Shown here piece by piece: positions 44,828-53,674 of a stretch of DNA of 64,000 nt. Position numbers and translations under genes: made by a program. Every line of letters starts with the position of its first letter. Within the stretch, counting starts at the first letter, position 1. Origin of the DNA: Salinibaculum rarum (GTDB lineage Archaea > Halobacteriota > Halobacteria > Halobacteriales > Haloarculaceae); NCBI RefSeq assembly GCF_030505615.1, contig NZ_CP129992.1, positions 1,426,001-1,490,000 on the forward strand. The letters are read 5' to 3'. The notes under the pieces were generated by a model, which was not told the DNA's origin, did no database searches, and worked only from the letters and a program-made list of their open reading frames with translations.

Positions 44828-45826
44828 ATGACAACCGCAAACGACGATCTCGAACCGATCGAACCGACCGTCGCGTTCGACCTCTTCATCGATCATAAGG
44901 AGAGCGCGTGCGCGGAAGCGACAGTCAGGAACTACCGCTACCGCCTCCAGTACTTCCTCGAGTGGTGCGAAGACAACGGAATCGACAACCTCAACGACCT
45001 CACTGGACGGGACCTCCAGCAGTTCCACATGTGGCGCAAGAAGTCGAAGGACCTCGCAGAGACGACGATCCGGAACCACCTGTGTTCGCTACGCGTGTTC
45101 CTGAAATGGGCCGCGTCGATCGAAGCTGTCCCGCCGAACCTCTACGACAAACTAATCATCCCACAGGTCGGTCACGGGGACCGTCACCGTGAGGAGATGC
45201 TGGATTCGGACACGGCTCAGGAACTGCTTGACTACCTTCGGAAGTACCACTTTGCGTCCACCGAGCACGTCGTCATCGCACTCCTGTGGGAAACTGGGAT
45301 GCGGATCGGCGCTGCCATGTCTATCGACCTCCAAGACGTGGACTTCGAAGACGAGCGAATCGATCTCCAACACCGTCCCGAAGAAGGAACACCGCTGAAA
45401 AACGGGCAAGGGGGTGAGCGGCCGGTCGCAATCACCCCGGAGCTAACTGAGCTGCTAACCGAATACGTCGAAAACAGGCGGCGGGACGTGACCGACGACA
45501 ACGGCCGGAGACCGCTGCTGACGACGAGCGAGGGGCGAATGCATCGGAGTACCATCCGCGAGATAGTGTACAGAGTAACCGCTCCGTGCTTCCGGGACCT
45601 TGATTGTCCGGACTGCAACAAAGGCACGGCGAAAACCTGTCCGGAGGCAGTATACCCGCACGCCATCCGGCGAGGGAGTATTACGCACTTTCTGAGTGAG
45701 GACGTTCCCGTCGAAATCCTGAGTGACCGGATGAACGTGAGCAGGGATGTCTTGGACGAGCACTACGACCAGCGGTCCGAGGAGGTGAAACTGGAACAGC
45801 GTCGCGGCTACCTCGACAAGGTCTGA
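44828..45826 (+). CDS. tyrosine recombinase/integrase at island edge
   Basis: Site-specific integrase of 333 aa. The SAM-like N-terminal DNA-binding domain (residues ~15-110, with GIDNLNDLTGRDL) precedes the catalytic domain with Arg in WETGMRIGAAM (~159), HAIRRG (His/Arg, ~278) and the nucleophile Tyr in LDEHYDQR (~311). A four-Cys insert (CFRDLDCPDCNKG ... CPEAV) just before the HxxR box may bind zinc. It is the first accessory gene after the core and resembles the broken integrase at 55.8-58.8 kb. No tRNA gene flanks it. A CGTATATACG palindrome follows 2 nt after the stop. Confidence 0.92.
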   Translation: MTTANDDLEPIEPTVAFDLFIDHKESACAEATVRNYRYRLQYFLEWCEDNGIDNLNDLTGRDLQQFHMWRKKSKDLAETTIRNHLCSLRVFLKWAASIEAVPPNLYDKLIIPQVGHGDRHREEMLDSDTAQELLDYLRKYHFASTEHVVIALLWETGMRIGAAMSIDLQDVDFEDERIDLQHRPEEGTPLKNGQGGERPVAITPELTELLTEYVENRRRDVTDDNGRRPLLTTSEGRMHRSTIREIVYRVTAPCFRDLDCPDCNKGTAKTCPEAVYPHAIRRGSITHFLSEDVPVEILSDRMNVSRDVLDEHYDQRSEEVKLEQRRGYLDKV

Positions 45827-45970
45827 TCGTATATACGGCGACCTCGCTGGATTGCGATGGCTGTCCGCTCACGGTATCACTGTGAGTGTTCGAGAAGTAT
45901 TGAGGATGTCCCCTTGAGCGAGTGATTGCTCTTGCAATCTCCGCTCCTGGACGGTCGGCTCACCGCCAGT

Positions 45971-45980
45971 AATATAACCG
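45971..45980 (+). promoter_or_regulatory. TATA box of the HTH/DUF7718 pair
   Basis: AATATAACCG centred about 26 nt before the ATG at 46001, supporting a leaderless transcript and the choice of that start over an upstream in-frame one. Confidence 0.55.
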
Positions 45981-46000
45981 TTGATGTAGTAGGCAACGGT

Positions 46001-46378
46001 ATGTCACGGCCAGACGCCGACACGGGTGACGGGCCGGATGATCGTATCACTGAGCGGATTCTGCGCCAGGACGAGTTCGCCGACGACCTCAACGCGCAGG
46101 GCTACACGGATGTTCTCATTCTTCGTCGGGAGAACGGCCGCGATGTCCTCACTGAGAGCCGCCTCGAACTGGTCGGCTACCTCGAACGCCATGGGGATGC
46201 GGTCAAGTCGGTCCGCGACCTCGCACGCAAACTTGACCGCGACAAGGGCGCGGTCAGCAAGGATCTCCGTCGACTAGCCGAACTCGACGTCATTGAGTAC
46301 GAGGGGAGCGGTGACGGCGAAGCGAAGCGTCCCGTCTTGAAACACGAACACGTTGTTATTGAGCCGGTCGTCTACTAA
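46001..46378 (+). CDS. winged-helix DNA-binding protein (HVO_A0114-like), putative antitoxin
   Basis: 125-aa protein. The C-terminal two thirds form a MarR/ArsR-like winged helix: 'LVGYLERHGDAVKSVRDLARKLDRDKGAVSKDLRRLAELDVIEYE'. The N-terminus is acidic. The family (recalled as HVO_A0114-like) pairs with small DUF partners in archaeal genomes and is treated as an antitoxin-like regulator. The next gene starts the base after its stop (TAAATG), so they form one unit. An earlier in-frame start at 45926 is unlikely because of the TATA position. Confidence 0.8.
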   Translation: MSRPDADTGDGPDDRITERILRQDEFADDLNAQGYTDVLILRRENGRDVLTESRLELVGYLERHGDAVKSVRDLARKLDRDKGAVSKDLRRLAELDVIEYEGSGDGEAKRPVLKHEHVVIEPVVY

Positions 46379-46723
46379 ATGCACAAACTTCGAACCCTCA
46401 ACCTTCCACCCCACCGTGGCCGGGACTTCTTCGCTACCGTCTTCGTGGAACCCGACCCTGACAATTTCGATGGGTTTGACCCCTCGGCGGACGCCGAAAA
46501 GTGGGGGATCAGCATCCACTTCCAGCCCGATGACCCCTACGCGAGCCACGCCGAAGTCGCTCGCATCGACACTGAACACGGCGAACCCCACTTCGACCGT
46601 CTCTACGAACCCGACCAGCGCAAGGACTGGCTCGGTCAAGACTTCACTTACGAGGATGCCCAGCGAGAGTTACTCTCGAATTGGCGCGAGTACGCTGACC
46701 AGTTCTTCGAAAACCACTACTGA
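46379..46723 (+). CDS. DUF7718-like protein, putative toxin partner
   Basis: 114-aa acidic protein: 'LNLPPHRGRDFFATVFVEPDPDNFDGFDPSADAEKWGISIHFQP' and 'ARIDTEHGEPHFDRLYEPDQRKDWLG' are blocks I recall from haloarchaeal DUF7718 proteins next to winged-helix regulators. There is no known catalytic motif, although several His, Asp and Arg residues are grouped in the middle. It abuts the HTH gene directly. A toxin-antitoxin role is inferred from gene order and size only. Confidence 0.72.
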   Translation: MHKLRTLNLPPHRGRDFFATVFVEPDPDNFDGFDPSADAEKWGISIHFQPDDPYASHAEVARIDTEHGEPHFDRLYEPDQRKDWLGQDFTYEDAQRELLSNWREYADQFFENHY

Positions 46724-47111
46724 ACGCAGTCCGTTGAGAGCACCATTCGTCGCTTCAACGCTGTTGTCGAATTGGGCCCTTTCCAAAGGCAGTGAAACAG
46801 CAGTGTCTGTCTAAGCGCTATCAGGTAACTCCGTGCAAGATATAGAGGATGAGGGCGCCGTAAGAAGGGGGTCAAATGGAAATTTGCCCCCTAAGTATCG
46901 GCAGTAGAGGCTTTGGTTCTCTTACTTCGGTTCCGAATTAACCTTTCTACTGCGCCCTCAGAGGATGTAGTCAGCACAGCAAGTGCGTTTCTTTCAGCTA
47001 CTCTCCGTTGAATCACCCGCTCAGTGTGTCTGCCTCTTGTTCGGTATAAATATAGATCCGACGGTGGGTTTTTAGTTATGAGGAAAACACCTCCGCGTAG
47101 TGTGGTATGAT
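46724..47111. other. intergenic stretch with IS remnant and MITE
   Basis: Apart from the MITE at 46851-46959 and a CGTGCAAGAT remnant at 46832-46841 (a sequence also found at 52112 and inverted at 48469 and 52132), I see no coding region here. A GGTATAAATATAG element near 47,042 could be a promoter for the small frame at 47112. Confidence 0.6.
46851..46959 (+). mobile_element. 109-bp MITE, copy A
   Basis: Non-coding element with imperfect 18-bp terminal inverted repeats (GAGGGCGCCGTAAGAAGG and GAGGGCGCAGTAGAAAGG, 15 of 18 matching), flanked by a 7-bp direct repeat AGAGGAT (46844-46850 and 46960-46966). It is base-for-base identical to the reverse complement of 61324-61432. It contains two internal hairpins. 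No transposase with matching ends is recognised in the window. Confidence 0.88.
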
Positions 47112-47261
47112 ATGTCGGAAGACTGGCGGGCCGACAAAGCGGAAGTTCACAGTCTCGTAGCAAAATCTATCGAAACGAATTCGGTCCCCAAAGAGGTGGC
47201 AGAAGAAGTCGAAACCCGTCATAATGCAAATGAATCTCAGAAGGCTCGAACTAATACTTAA
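47112..47261 (+). CDS. small hypothetical protein, 49 aa
   Basis: Frame starting MSEDWRADKAEVHSLVAKSI and ending ARTNT. It is charged and likely helical. It may be a genuine small protein or the remains of a longer gene. It lies 65 nt before the histidine kinase on the same strand. No family recognised. Confidence 0.35.
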   Translation: MSEDWRADKAEVHSLVAKSIETNSVPKEVAEEVETRHNANESQKARTNT

Positions 47262-47326
47262 AACGTTTCAATAGCTTCCCGACCACCTATCTATAAACGA
47301 CTGTGTAAATTGTATCCTAAAAACAT

Positions 47327-48400
47327 ATGCGGAATTTTCCAGAGCGCTGGCCCCATTTTATTTCAGCAGTAGGGATACTTCACGGACTTATATCCGCCGG
47401 TGAAGGTTTAATATTCATATTCTGGTTTAAAGCGATTCCTCCCGAATTTCTACCGGGAATAATTACATCGATACCGTTCATTATCGGACTTATTTACGGT
47501 GGGTATTGGCTGGCAAACAGTGAGTTGACACCTGATCGATATGAATCTGTGGCGCACTGGTGGATTGGCGGAATGAGCGTAACTGTTGTTCTCATTCTTA
47601 TCGTTGCCAGTTCAGTCCAATCGTTACCTCCGCTGATGCTCATCGGGACAGTGCGGTGGAGTGCCGCCATCGGTGGGGGTGTTGGTTTGACGATTGGTGT
47701 TCTTTATGTTCGGGCAATTCAGCGAGCTGTCGAATCTGAACAGGCCCGCCGCCGTCAGCAAGAAATTCAAGAGGAACGAGACCACCTTGAGGAGTTTGCC
47801 AGTATAGTCGCACACGATTTACGTAACCCATTAAACGTTGCTGAGGGGCGACTTGATCTCCTTCGAGAGGAGTGCGATAGTCCACATCTTGAACCCATTT
47901 CCGAAGCTCACACTCGAATGGACGAAATCATTGAGGAAACGTTGACTCTGGCACGAATGGGTCAAGCCGTCGGTGACACTACACTGGTGGACCTATCGGA
48001 CGTAGCCACGCAGTGCTGGAACACGGTCGAGTCAGCCGATGCGACGCTCCAAACCGACGGGTCAGCGACGATTAGAGCCGACAAAGATCGTCTCCAACAT
48101 CTCTATGAGAATCTCTTTCGAAACGCACTCGAACACGGTGGAGAAGACGTGACGATCCGTGTCGGAAGATGTGAAGATGCTACTGGATTCTACATCGAAG
48201 ATAACGGGCCGGGTATCCCCGAATCTGAACGCGAACGCATATTCGAGAGTGGTTACTCCGGGTCCAGCGAAGGGACTGGACTCGGACTTAGTATTGTCAA
48301 GAGAATTGCTGAGGCTCATAATTGGCAAATCAGTGTGACCGAAAGCGATGAGGGCGGAGCGCGATTTGAGATCACCGGCGTAGAGTACGGTGATGGATAG
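47327..48400 (+). CDS. membrane-bound sensor histidine kinase
   Basis: 357-aa kinase. Four hydrophobic segments in residues ~10-130 form the membrane sensor; there is no PAS or HAMP domain. A coiled stretch leads to the dimerisation/phosphoacceptor box FASIVAHDLRNPL (His at ~163) and the HATPase domain with N box 'YENLFRNALEHGG', G1 'EDNGPGIP' and G2 'GTGLGLSIVKRI'. No response regulator is adjacent, as is common for haloarchaeal orphan kinases. Lower GC than the core suggests transfer. Confidence 0.9.
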   Translation: MRNFPERWPHFISAVGILHGLISAGEGLIFIFWFKAIPPEFLPGIITSIPFIIGLIYGGYWLANSELTPDRYESVAHWWIGGMSVTVVLILIVASSVQSLPPLMLIGTVRWSAAIGGGVGLTIGVLYVRAIQRAVESEQARRRQQEIQEERDHLEEFASIVAHDLRNPLNVAEGRLDLLREECDSPHLEPISEAHTRMDEIIEETLTLARMGQAVGDTTLVDLSDVATQCWNTVESADATLQTDGSATIRADKDRLQHLYENLFRNALEHGGEDVTIRVGRCEDATGFYIEDNGPGIPESERERIFESGYSGSSEGTGLGLSIVKRIAEAHNWQISVTESDEGGARFEITGVEYGDG

Positions 48401-48692
48401 ATCATCTGTACTGACCGATTCAACTCGGGTAGGTCGTGTGCCGAGCTGGTGACCGATACGCGCCTTCTATCTTGCACTGACGCTATCGACCCATCCATTC
48501 TCTATCATAATCACCGTGACCGACTCAGAGCGTGCAGTCAGCACGAAGGCTATATTTATTCCACGCTGAAAATGCTGAACCAACCGCTCACTAAAGCGTG
48601 CATATCGAACACCACTGATCTGAACTCTCCATTGTTATGTCACCGCTGTATTGTATCGCATCTATTTAGTACCTGATAACAAATTTGTGTGT
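48401..48692. other. intergenic stretch with IS-remnant sequence
   Basis: No gene. A GATACGCGCC core at about 48,454 with ATCTTGCAC at 48469-48477 matches motifs at 52,053-52,075 and 52,112-52,140, which points to decayed copies of one insertion sequence. A CTATATTTATTCC element near 48,550 could be a promoter for the pilin-like gene. Confidence 0.5.
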
Positions 48693-50303
48693 ATGCGACG
48701 TTTAGGTGAAACATCCTCTTTCTCTTCCCGTGGAGTGTCGGCGGTCATTGGGTTTATTCTCATCTTCGGGATCGTCACTATCGCATACACTACCTATCTC
48801 GGGACGGCAGTCCCACAGCAAAACTGGCAGGCGGAGTATTCGCATAACCAACAGGCGCAGCAGCAGATGCTTGAACTCCGAGACGCGATTCTCCGAACTG
48901 GCACCACCGGAACGGCACAGACGACCACAATTCAACTTGGTGTCGATTATCCAGAACGGTTGTTGACGCCTAACCTCGCCGTCAGCGGTGGTGAAATTGG
49001 AACATTAAAACCTAACCCTGATGGGTCGAACAACATCACTCTCACCAACATTACCGCTATTGACTCTGAAACGGCTGATTATCTGGATTCGACAACGACA
49101 GAATTGAACTACACCACACGGGATATCGCATATGTCCCAACCTACACCCGTTATCGCAATGCCCCGACAACGACAATTACGGCAGGGACAGTCTTCAATA
49201 CATTCGATACTGCGAACCTCTCTGTAGGAGGACAGTTTTTGATCAAAGGGGATCGAATCTCGCTTGTTGTCCTGAATGGATCACTTCGTGAATCGGGGAC
49301 TGGCGGAGGCGCAACAGCCACGGTTACGACAACACCACTGAGTGTCTCCACAGAGTCGGTTCGAGTCCAAAACACAGGAGACAAAAATATCACGCTGACG
49401 ATTCCGACGACCATCGCGGACAGGAGTGCATGGCACAAATCCGGACTAGAAGACCAAGACAAGGTAACGGATGTCTCTGTCACAGGAAGCAATGTGACGA
49501 TTGAGTTAGCACAAGGGACGTACAATTTGCGGATGATGAAAGTCGGCGTTGGTACCGGTACTGTGGACCCTGACGCAACTTATATTGTTGACAGAGAAGG
49601 ACTCCCCACTGAGTTATCTGAAGATCGAACTGGACAAGTGACAGTAGAGGTGCGTGATCGGTATAATAACCCGATTAGCGGGGCATCAGTAACCGGTGAA
49701 ATCGTGACTGCTGACACAGGGTTCAATGGCAATGGTGACCTATTCATTGGCAACAGTGGAGCCGGAGACACGGCTTCAGGTTCTACAACCAGCGACGGCG
49801 AACTCACGTTCACGTATCGAGCGCCTAACGACGACGATAATGACCCAGCTCAAGAAAATGTGGAACTGACATTCTATATCAAGGGGAATTCCACCAAGTA
49901 CGAACGCGTCACAGAGACTGTCACGATTGTGGACGACGATGGTAACTCAGGTAACCCGGGAGACCAAGCGTGTGATGGGACAAGTATCAGAATAAATAAA
50001 ATACAACAATTCACGGCAGACAGCCAAGATAACCTCTTTGAAATTCAACAGATACAAGCGAAAGACGACGACGGTGACAACGATCTTGACAGGATAGAAC
50101 TCGTTGTAACTGATCAAAGTGGGACCACTGTAGCAACGAAAACAATTGATCCAGCCAACAATCAACAGCAGATTAAGGAAAAGAAGATCGACATTGACGC
50201 AGGGTCGTATGATGTCGTGTCAGGTGAAACGTACACGCTGACTGCCACAGTCTATGATGCTGACGGTAACTGCCTGAAAGGGACAAGAGATGCCACAGCG
50301 TAA
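48693..50303 (+). CDS. pilin-like surface protein with Ig-like repeats
   Basis: 536-aa protein. The N-terminus has a short basic leader (SSRG) followed by a hydrophobic helix VSAVIGFILIFGIVTIAYTTYL (residues ~15-36), the arrangement of archaeal type IV pilin-like or DUF7289-type proteins. The body is Thr/Asn rich and low in charge, with a Big/Ig-like domain 'GQVTVEVRDRYNNPISGASVTG' near residue 315 and another near residue 440. It could be an adhesin-like pilin or a membrane-anchored surface protein. ATG at 48693 is preferred because it places the leader directly before the helix. It follows the kinase gene by 292 nt. Confidence 0.72.
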   Translation: MRRLGETSSFSSRGVSAVIGFILIFGIVTIAYTTYLGTAVPQQNWQAEYSHNQQAQQQMLELRDAILRTGTTGTAQTTTIQLGVDYPERLLTPNLAVSGGEIGTLKPNPDGSNNITLTNITAIDSETADYLDSTTTELNYTTRDIAYVPTYTRYRNAPTTTITAGTVFNTFDTANLSVGGQFLIKGDRISLVVLNGSLRESGTGGGATATVTTTPLSVSTESVRVQNTGDKNITLTIPTTIADRSAWHKSGLEDQDKVTDVSVTGSNVTIELAQGTYNLRMMKVGVGTGTVDPDATYIVDREGLPTELSEDRTGQVTVEVRDRYNNPISGASVTGEIVTADTGFNGNGDLFIGNSGAGDTASGSTTSDGELTFTYRAPNDDDNDPAQENVELTFYIKGNSTKYERVTETVTIVDDDGNSGNPGDQACDGTSIRINKIQQFTADSQDNLFEIQQIQAKDDDGDNDLDRIELVVTDQSGTTVATKTIDPANNQQQIKEKKIDIDAGSYDVVSGETYTLTATVYDADGNCLKGTRDATA

Positions 50304-50504
50304 TTCAACGCAGCATTCTCTTTGCGCTAAGACCGGTTCATACAGCGCTATCCAAATGAGGTGTGATTGCGGAAATGACGCGAAGACTTCTCTCAGAGTC
50401 TAATCAGGAATACGGGTGTCTGCTGGAGACATGACGGGAAATATAGAAGATTCGTAAAGAAAGTTATCTATTCATTCACTTCTTTTGCGATATTTATGTG
50501 GGGT

Positions 50505-50542
50505 GACAGCGCTGCCGCTCCGGACGGGCGGGCAGCGCTGTC
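50505..50542. terminator. strong hairpin between pilin-like gene and transposase
   Basis: A perfect 12-bp stem GACAGCGCTGCC (50505-50516) / GGCAGCGCTGTC (50531-50542) with a 14-nt loop. It lies 10 nt beyond the transposase stop on the other strand and about 200 nt after the pilin-like gene. It could be a bidirectional terminator or a structured end of the insertion sequence. Confidence 0.55.
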
Positions 50543-50551
50543 AGAGAATCT

Positions 50552-51742
50552 TTAGTCCGTTTCTCGATCTCGCCACGACAAGTACCGTTGTTTGGACTCG
50601 GTAAACAGCGGTTCAAGCTGTTCCATCGACACAGTTGGAAAGAGTTCGCGGCCAAGCGAAAGCGACCGTTCACGAGAAATGAGTCCTTGCTTGAGCGTGT
50701 GCAGGGACATCTGCTGTTTTAGAAACGCTCGTGCGTGCTCATCTGACCGAAACCGACGCTTGATCTGCGTCGGTTTCGTGTGGCCGTAGTACCGCTCCAG
50801 ATTGTTTGTCGTGCTTGGAACTGCTTCATGCCGAAGGTGTCCGAGGAACGTATCGAACTCTTCCATCACGTCTTTGACGGCTGTTCGCAACTCCTTGGGC
50901 AGTTGCTCGATTTTATCGAGCACTGCCCCAAACCGACGGACTGCGGCTTCATACGACTGCGAAGCAAACACTTGCTTGAACTCACTCCAGACAATTGCGC
51001 CGCGGAGACGTTCTGTGTTGGTGTAGCGAACACTCTCGAAAACGGTGTTGCGAAGCTTTTTCTCACCGTTTTTCAGAAAGTGAAAGTTACAGCGGTGGTG
51101 GACAGCGTCAAGCTTGTCTTCGATTATCTCGGGGTAGTCTGACCGACCATCGGTTGTGACGACGTGAACTGGTTTTTCCCCAAGGACAGTGGTGAGAAAC
51201 TCGCGGACGGTCTCTTTGGTGCACCGGTCGGCGATGGTTTCGGCGACCGGTGCACGAAGTAGTTCGTCGTAGACAGTGAGCCGATATGCGCGGCTGCCGT
51301 CAATCGTGAGATACTGTTCGTCGTAGGTGAAAACGCCGGAGATGACGGGGAGATCGTTTGCGACGATCTCCGCCGTCTGCTCGGTACACCAGTTGTGGAT
51401 CTGTTGATCAGAGGGTCGGACGTTGTAATGGATGGTGAGAGCGTCTTGGCGATTTTCGAGCGAGGAATCAGTGAGTACGTCGATGGTCGTGGCGAGTTGT
51501 GTGACTGCACGTGGATAGTGGTGATCGTCTGCAACAGCAGGGTGTGTTGGCGAAAACGAGCGACAGTTCGCACAGATGTATCGCTGCACCCGCAGGGGCT
51601 GGCAGCCCTGCGGGTGCCGCTCGTATCCACCGTTCCTGGAGACAGGGCCGCCACAGTCAGGGCACTCTGGTTGAGAAAGCCGAAGAACCGGTAGCTCTTC
51701 ATTTGTCGGGACGATAGTTCCAGTCGGTGCGGAGGTGGTCAT
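50552..51742 (-). CDS. IS transposase, DDE type with N-terminal zinc ribbon
   Basis: 396-aa transposase. N-terminal Cys pairs CPDCGG and CANCRS form a zinc ribbon (residues ~28-62). The catalytic part has Asp candidates in FTYDEQYLTIDGS (~145) and VTTDGRSDYPEIIEDKL (~205), HHRCNFHFLKN after it, and Glu in NNLERYYGHTKPTQIKRRFRS (~320). It resembles IS elements of haloarchaea that are outside the main IS families; I cannot name the family. It appears full length. Terminal inverted repeats were not identified, so element borders are unknown. ATG at 51742; a GTG lies two codons upstream. Confidence 0.85.
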   Translation of the reverse strand: MTTSAPTGTIVPTNEELPVLRLSQPECPDCGGPVSRNGGYERHPQGCQPLRVQRYICANCRSFSPTHPAVADDHHYPRAVTQLATTIDVLTDSSLENRQDALTIHYNVRPSDQQIHNWCTEQTAEIVANDLPVISGVFTYDEQYLTIDGSRAYRLTVYDELLRAPVAETIADRCTKETVREFLTTVLGEKPVHVVTTDGRSDYPEIIEDKLDAVHHRCNFHFLKNGEKKLRNTVFESVRYTNTERLRGAIVWSEFKQVFASQSYEAAVRRFGAVLDKIEQLPKELRTAVKDVMEEFDTFLGHLRHEAVPSTTNNLERYYGHTKPTQIKRRFRSDEHARAFLKQQMSLHTLKQGLISRERSLSLGRELFPTVSMEQLEPLFTESKQRYLSWRDRETD

Positions 51743-52290
51743 GAACACATCAACCTACCGCACCATCCTTCTAACAACTTGAGAAGTTCCCTGTCTCAAG
51801 AGAACTAACGCCGTTCTGTCGATGCTATCTTTCAGCAATCACTCACAAACTGGCACGTCGAATTCACACTTCGCTTGGAAGCACGTTCATACACCAACAT
51901 TCAATGGTTCCCACGTCGTCGGGCTGATGTCACAGATTGATCAGATTGAACGGCTTTGACCAGTGTTTAACCATCATGGATGCCTCTTTGACTCCGTTCA
52001 CTGTCTGCGCTGTCTCTAGCAATTTGTTGCCTCACCGGTTGCCGTAAGATCAGTGACTAATACGCGCCCTGTATCGAGTGATTCACTTCTCTGGAAGCGA
52101 GAAAGAATTCCGTGCAAGATTCGCGCTGTGTATCTTGCACACTAACTGGTGTAAATATAATACACTTGGCACTTATTTCGTCGTTTGGTAAGGCCCCGAT
52201 TCTATTGGTCGTCCCACTCTGTCGAGCGTCTGCCATGTTTGCTCGTAATTGATTCCACGGATTCAAGCAGTCTTGCTACGAACAGGATAT
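51743..52290. other. intergenic stretch with decayed IS sequence
   Basis: No convincing gene in 548 nt. It includes a CTTGAG/CTCAAG hairpin near 51,778-51,800 (possible IS end structure), and at 52,053-52,140 motifs that match 48,449-48,477. In that stretch GTGCAAGAT (52112-52120) and ATCTTGCAC (52132-52140) form a perfect inverted repeat with an 11-nt loop. Confidence 0.5.
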
Positions 52291-52650
52291 ATGTCCGACA
52301 ATTCAGAGGCGTCCCCTTCGTTTCTCTCGACACTCCCGAGCCAACCCATTACGGACGACATGGTGAGGCAGATCGGTGAAAGCGACAATCCGAAAATCCG
52401 CGGAGCGATGGGATTCCCGGGTTCGACACCCGGGACAATCGAAGCGTTCCTCCTGAATATGGAAGCGAGGACGCACGTAATCGTCTTCGATCCGAGCGCG
52501 GAACGGTGGCGCGTCTACGAGTCCTTCGAGAGTGAAGAGCTGAGTCATGACGAGATGGTCGATCGTGCGAGCGACCTCGCCAACGAATGGCTCGCCGAAA
52601 GCCTCTCGGACCGCATTGCGGCCACAGAAAACACTGATTCGGACGTATGA
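52291..52650 (+). CDS. hypothetical acidic protein, 119 aa
   Basis: Starts MSDNSEASPSFLSTLPSQPI. It holds a predicted mixed alpha/beta core with 'HVIVFDPSAERWRVYESFESEE' and ends in an acidic helix and tail. No family recognised. It opens a run of six same-strand genes (to 55,738) and overlaps the next by 4 nt (ATGA). Confidence 0.65.
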   Translation: MSDNSEASPSFLSTLPSQPITDDMVRQIGESDNPKIRGAMGFPGSTPGTIEAFLLNMEARTHVIVFDPSAERWRVYESFESEELSHDEMVDRASDLANEWLAESLSDRIAATENTDSDV

Positions 52651-53141
52651 TTCTCCGCTACTACGCTGACGCAGACAACCGCGACTGGCACGACCACGCA
52701 CTCCGACTCTTGCGAAGGCTTCACGACGAGCACGACATCGTTGTTGAGATTGACCGAATCGACAACCAGCACGGGCCGATTACTGACTTCCCGGGCGAAG
52801 TACGGTCGCTGACACCCGAGGGTGTCTACGAGCGCGACCTGAAGCGAAATCCCGACCTGAATCAGAGCATCAACCGGGTCCCGTCGGAGGCGTTCAAGCG
52901 CTACGGGAAGTTCGACATCGCTGGGAACGTCGCGGTTGTCGATGATGGCGGGACTGTCCAGTGGGCCTCGACGCTGCCAGGCTACGCTGACGGCTATGGA
53001 CCGGGTGCCGAGTCGCAAACTGCGATGGATTTTCTCGAAGATATCGCCACCTCGCCGAGCAATCGAATCTGTGTCGAATGCCTCTCGCTGCTGGAGGGTG
53101 ACGAGAGTTTCTGTCCGAACTGCGGCCACGAATTGTCGTAG
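52647..53141 (+). CDS. hypothetical protein with C-terminal zinc ribbon, 164 aa
   Basis: Starts MILRYYADADNRDWHDHALR. The N-terminal ~110 residues look alpha/beta, thioredoxin-like in rhythm (short strand, helix, 'IVVEIDRID', then 'GNVAVVDDGG'), but no CxxC is present there. The C-terminus has CVECLSLLEGDESFCPNCGHE, a zinc ribbon. It is coupled to the previous gene by a 4-nt overlap. Function unknown; a thiol-fold or nucleotide-binding protein are guesses only. Confidence 0.7.
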   Translation: MILRYYADADNRDWHDHALRLLRRLHDEHDIVVEIDRIDNQHGPITDFPGEVRSLTPEGVYERDLKRNPDLNQSINRVPSEAFKRYGKFDIAGNVAVVDDGGTVQWASTLPGYADGYGPGAESQTAMDFLEDIATSPSNRICVECLSLLEGDESFCPNCGHELS

Positions 53142-53305
53142 CGTCGCACGCTGGCGTCTCGCAGACCGGTTTTCCCAGCGGTCGTCCACCGATGTCTGTC
53201 CCCGGCTCGCGCGAACCTGCACGCCGGTAGCTACCCGAATCTCGGTGCCCTTCCTCCTTGAGGTTCTCCCTGAACGTCTTACACTCAGACGTCCTACTAC
53301 GAGCA

Positions 53306-53674
53306 ATGACAAAGGTAGACAAGAACGAGGAACGTGAAGAGCGCATCAGGATGCGGATCGTCGTCGATGCCTACGATCGGCACGAGCGTGCAATCGGCTG
53401 GTACACCTATCTCGAAGATACGATCCGGTTTCCGTTCGAGGCACGCTGTATCGAAGAACGGGAAGTGTCACCGCTGGAGGAGGGCGAAACTGTGCAGGTC
53501 GTGGAGATGTCTTCAGTCGAGGCATCGGAGAGCGAGATGTTCGTTACCATCGAGTGGATGGGCAAGGAATTCGGTGTACCGCTGGCACAACTGGAGCCGA
53601 TTGATGTTGATTCCGACACGGAGCAAGCGGTCGCGGACTGGCACTACTGGGACGGACGTGGCTATATGTTTTGA
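53306..53674 (+). CDS. CcbP-family calcium-binding protein
   Basis: 122-aa protein starting MTKVDKNEEREERIRMRIVV. It follows the CcbP (PF11535) pattern: 'VVDAYDRHERAIGWYTYLEDTIRFPFEARCIEER', 'GETVQVVEMSS', 'MFVTIEWMGKEFGVPLAQLEPID', and the ending 'AVADWHYWDGRGY'. The founder in Anabaena binds Ca2+ through acidic surface patches. It is the one recognisable gene in this module. ATG at 53306 is chosen over 53258 because homology begins there. The next gene overlaps its stop. Confidence 0.8.
   Translation: MTKVDKNEEREERIRMRIVVDAYDRHERAIGWYTYLEDTIRFPFEARCIEEREVSPLEEGETVQVVEMSSVEASESEMFVTIEWMGKEFGVPLAQLEPIDVDSDTEQAVADWHYWDGRGYMF

Noticed and set aside
44700..44830. tRNA gene as integration target
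   Set aside because: No cloverleaf or T-loop GTTCRAATC sequence in this stretch.
46891..47163. 90-codon bottom-strand frame at MITE copy A
   Set aside because: It begins in the intergenic DNA and ends inside the MITE; no protein signature.
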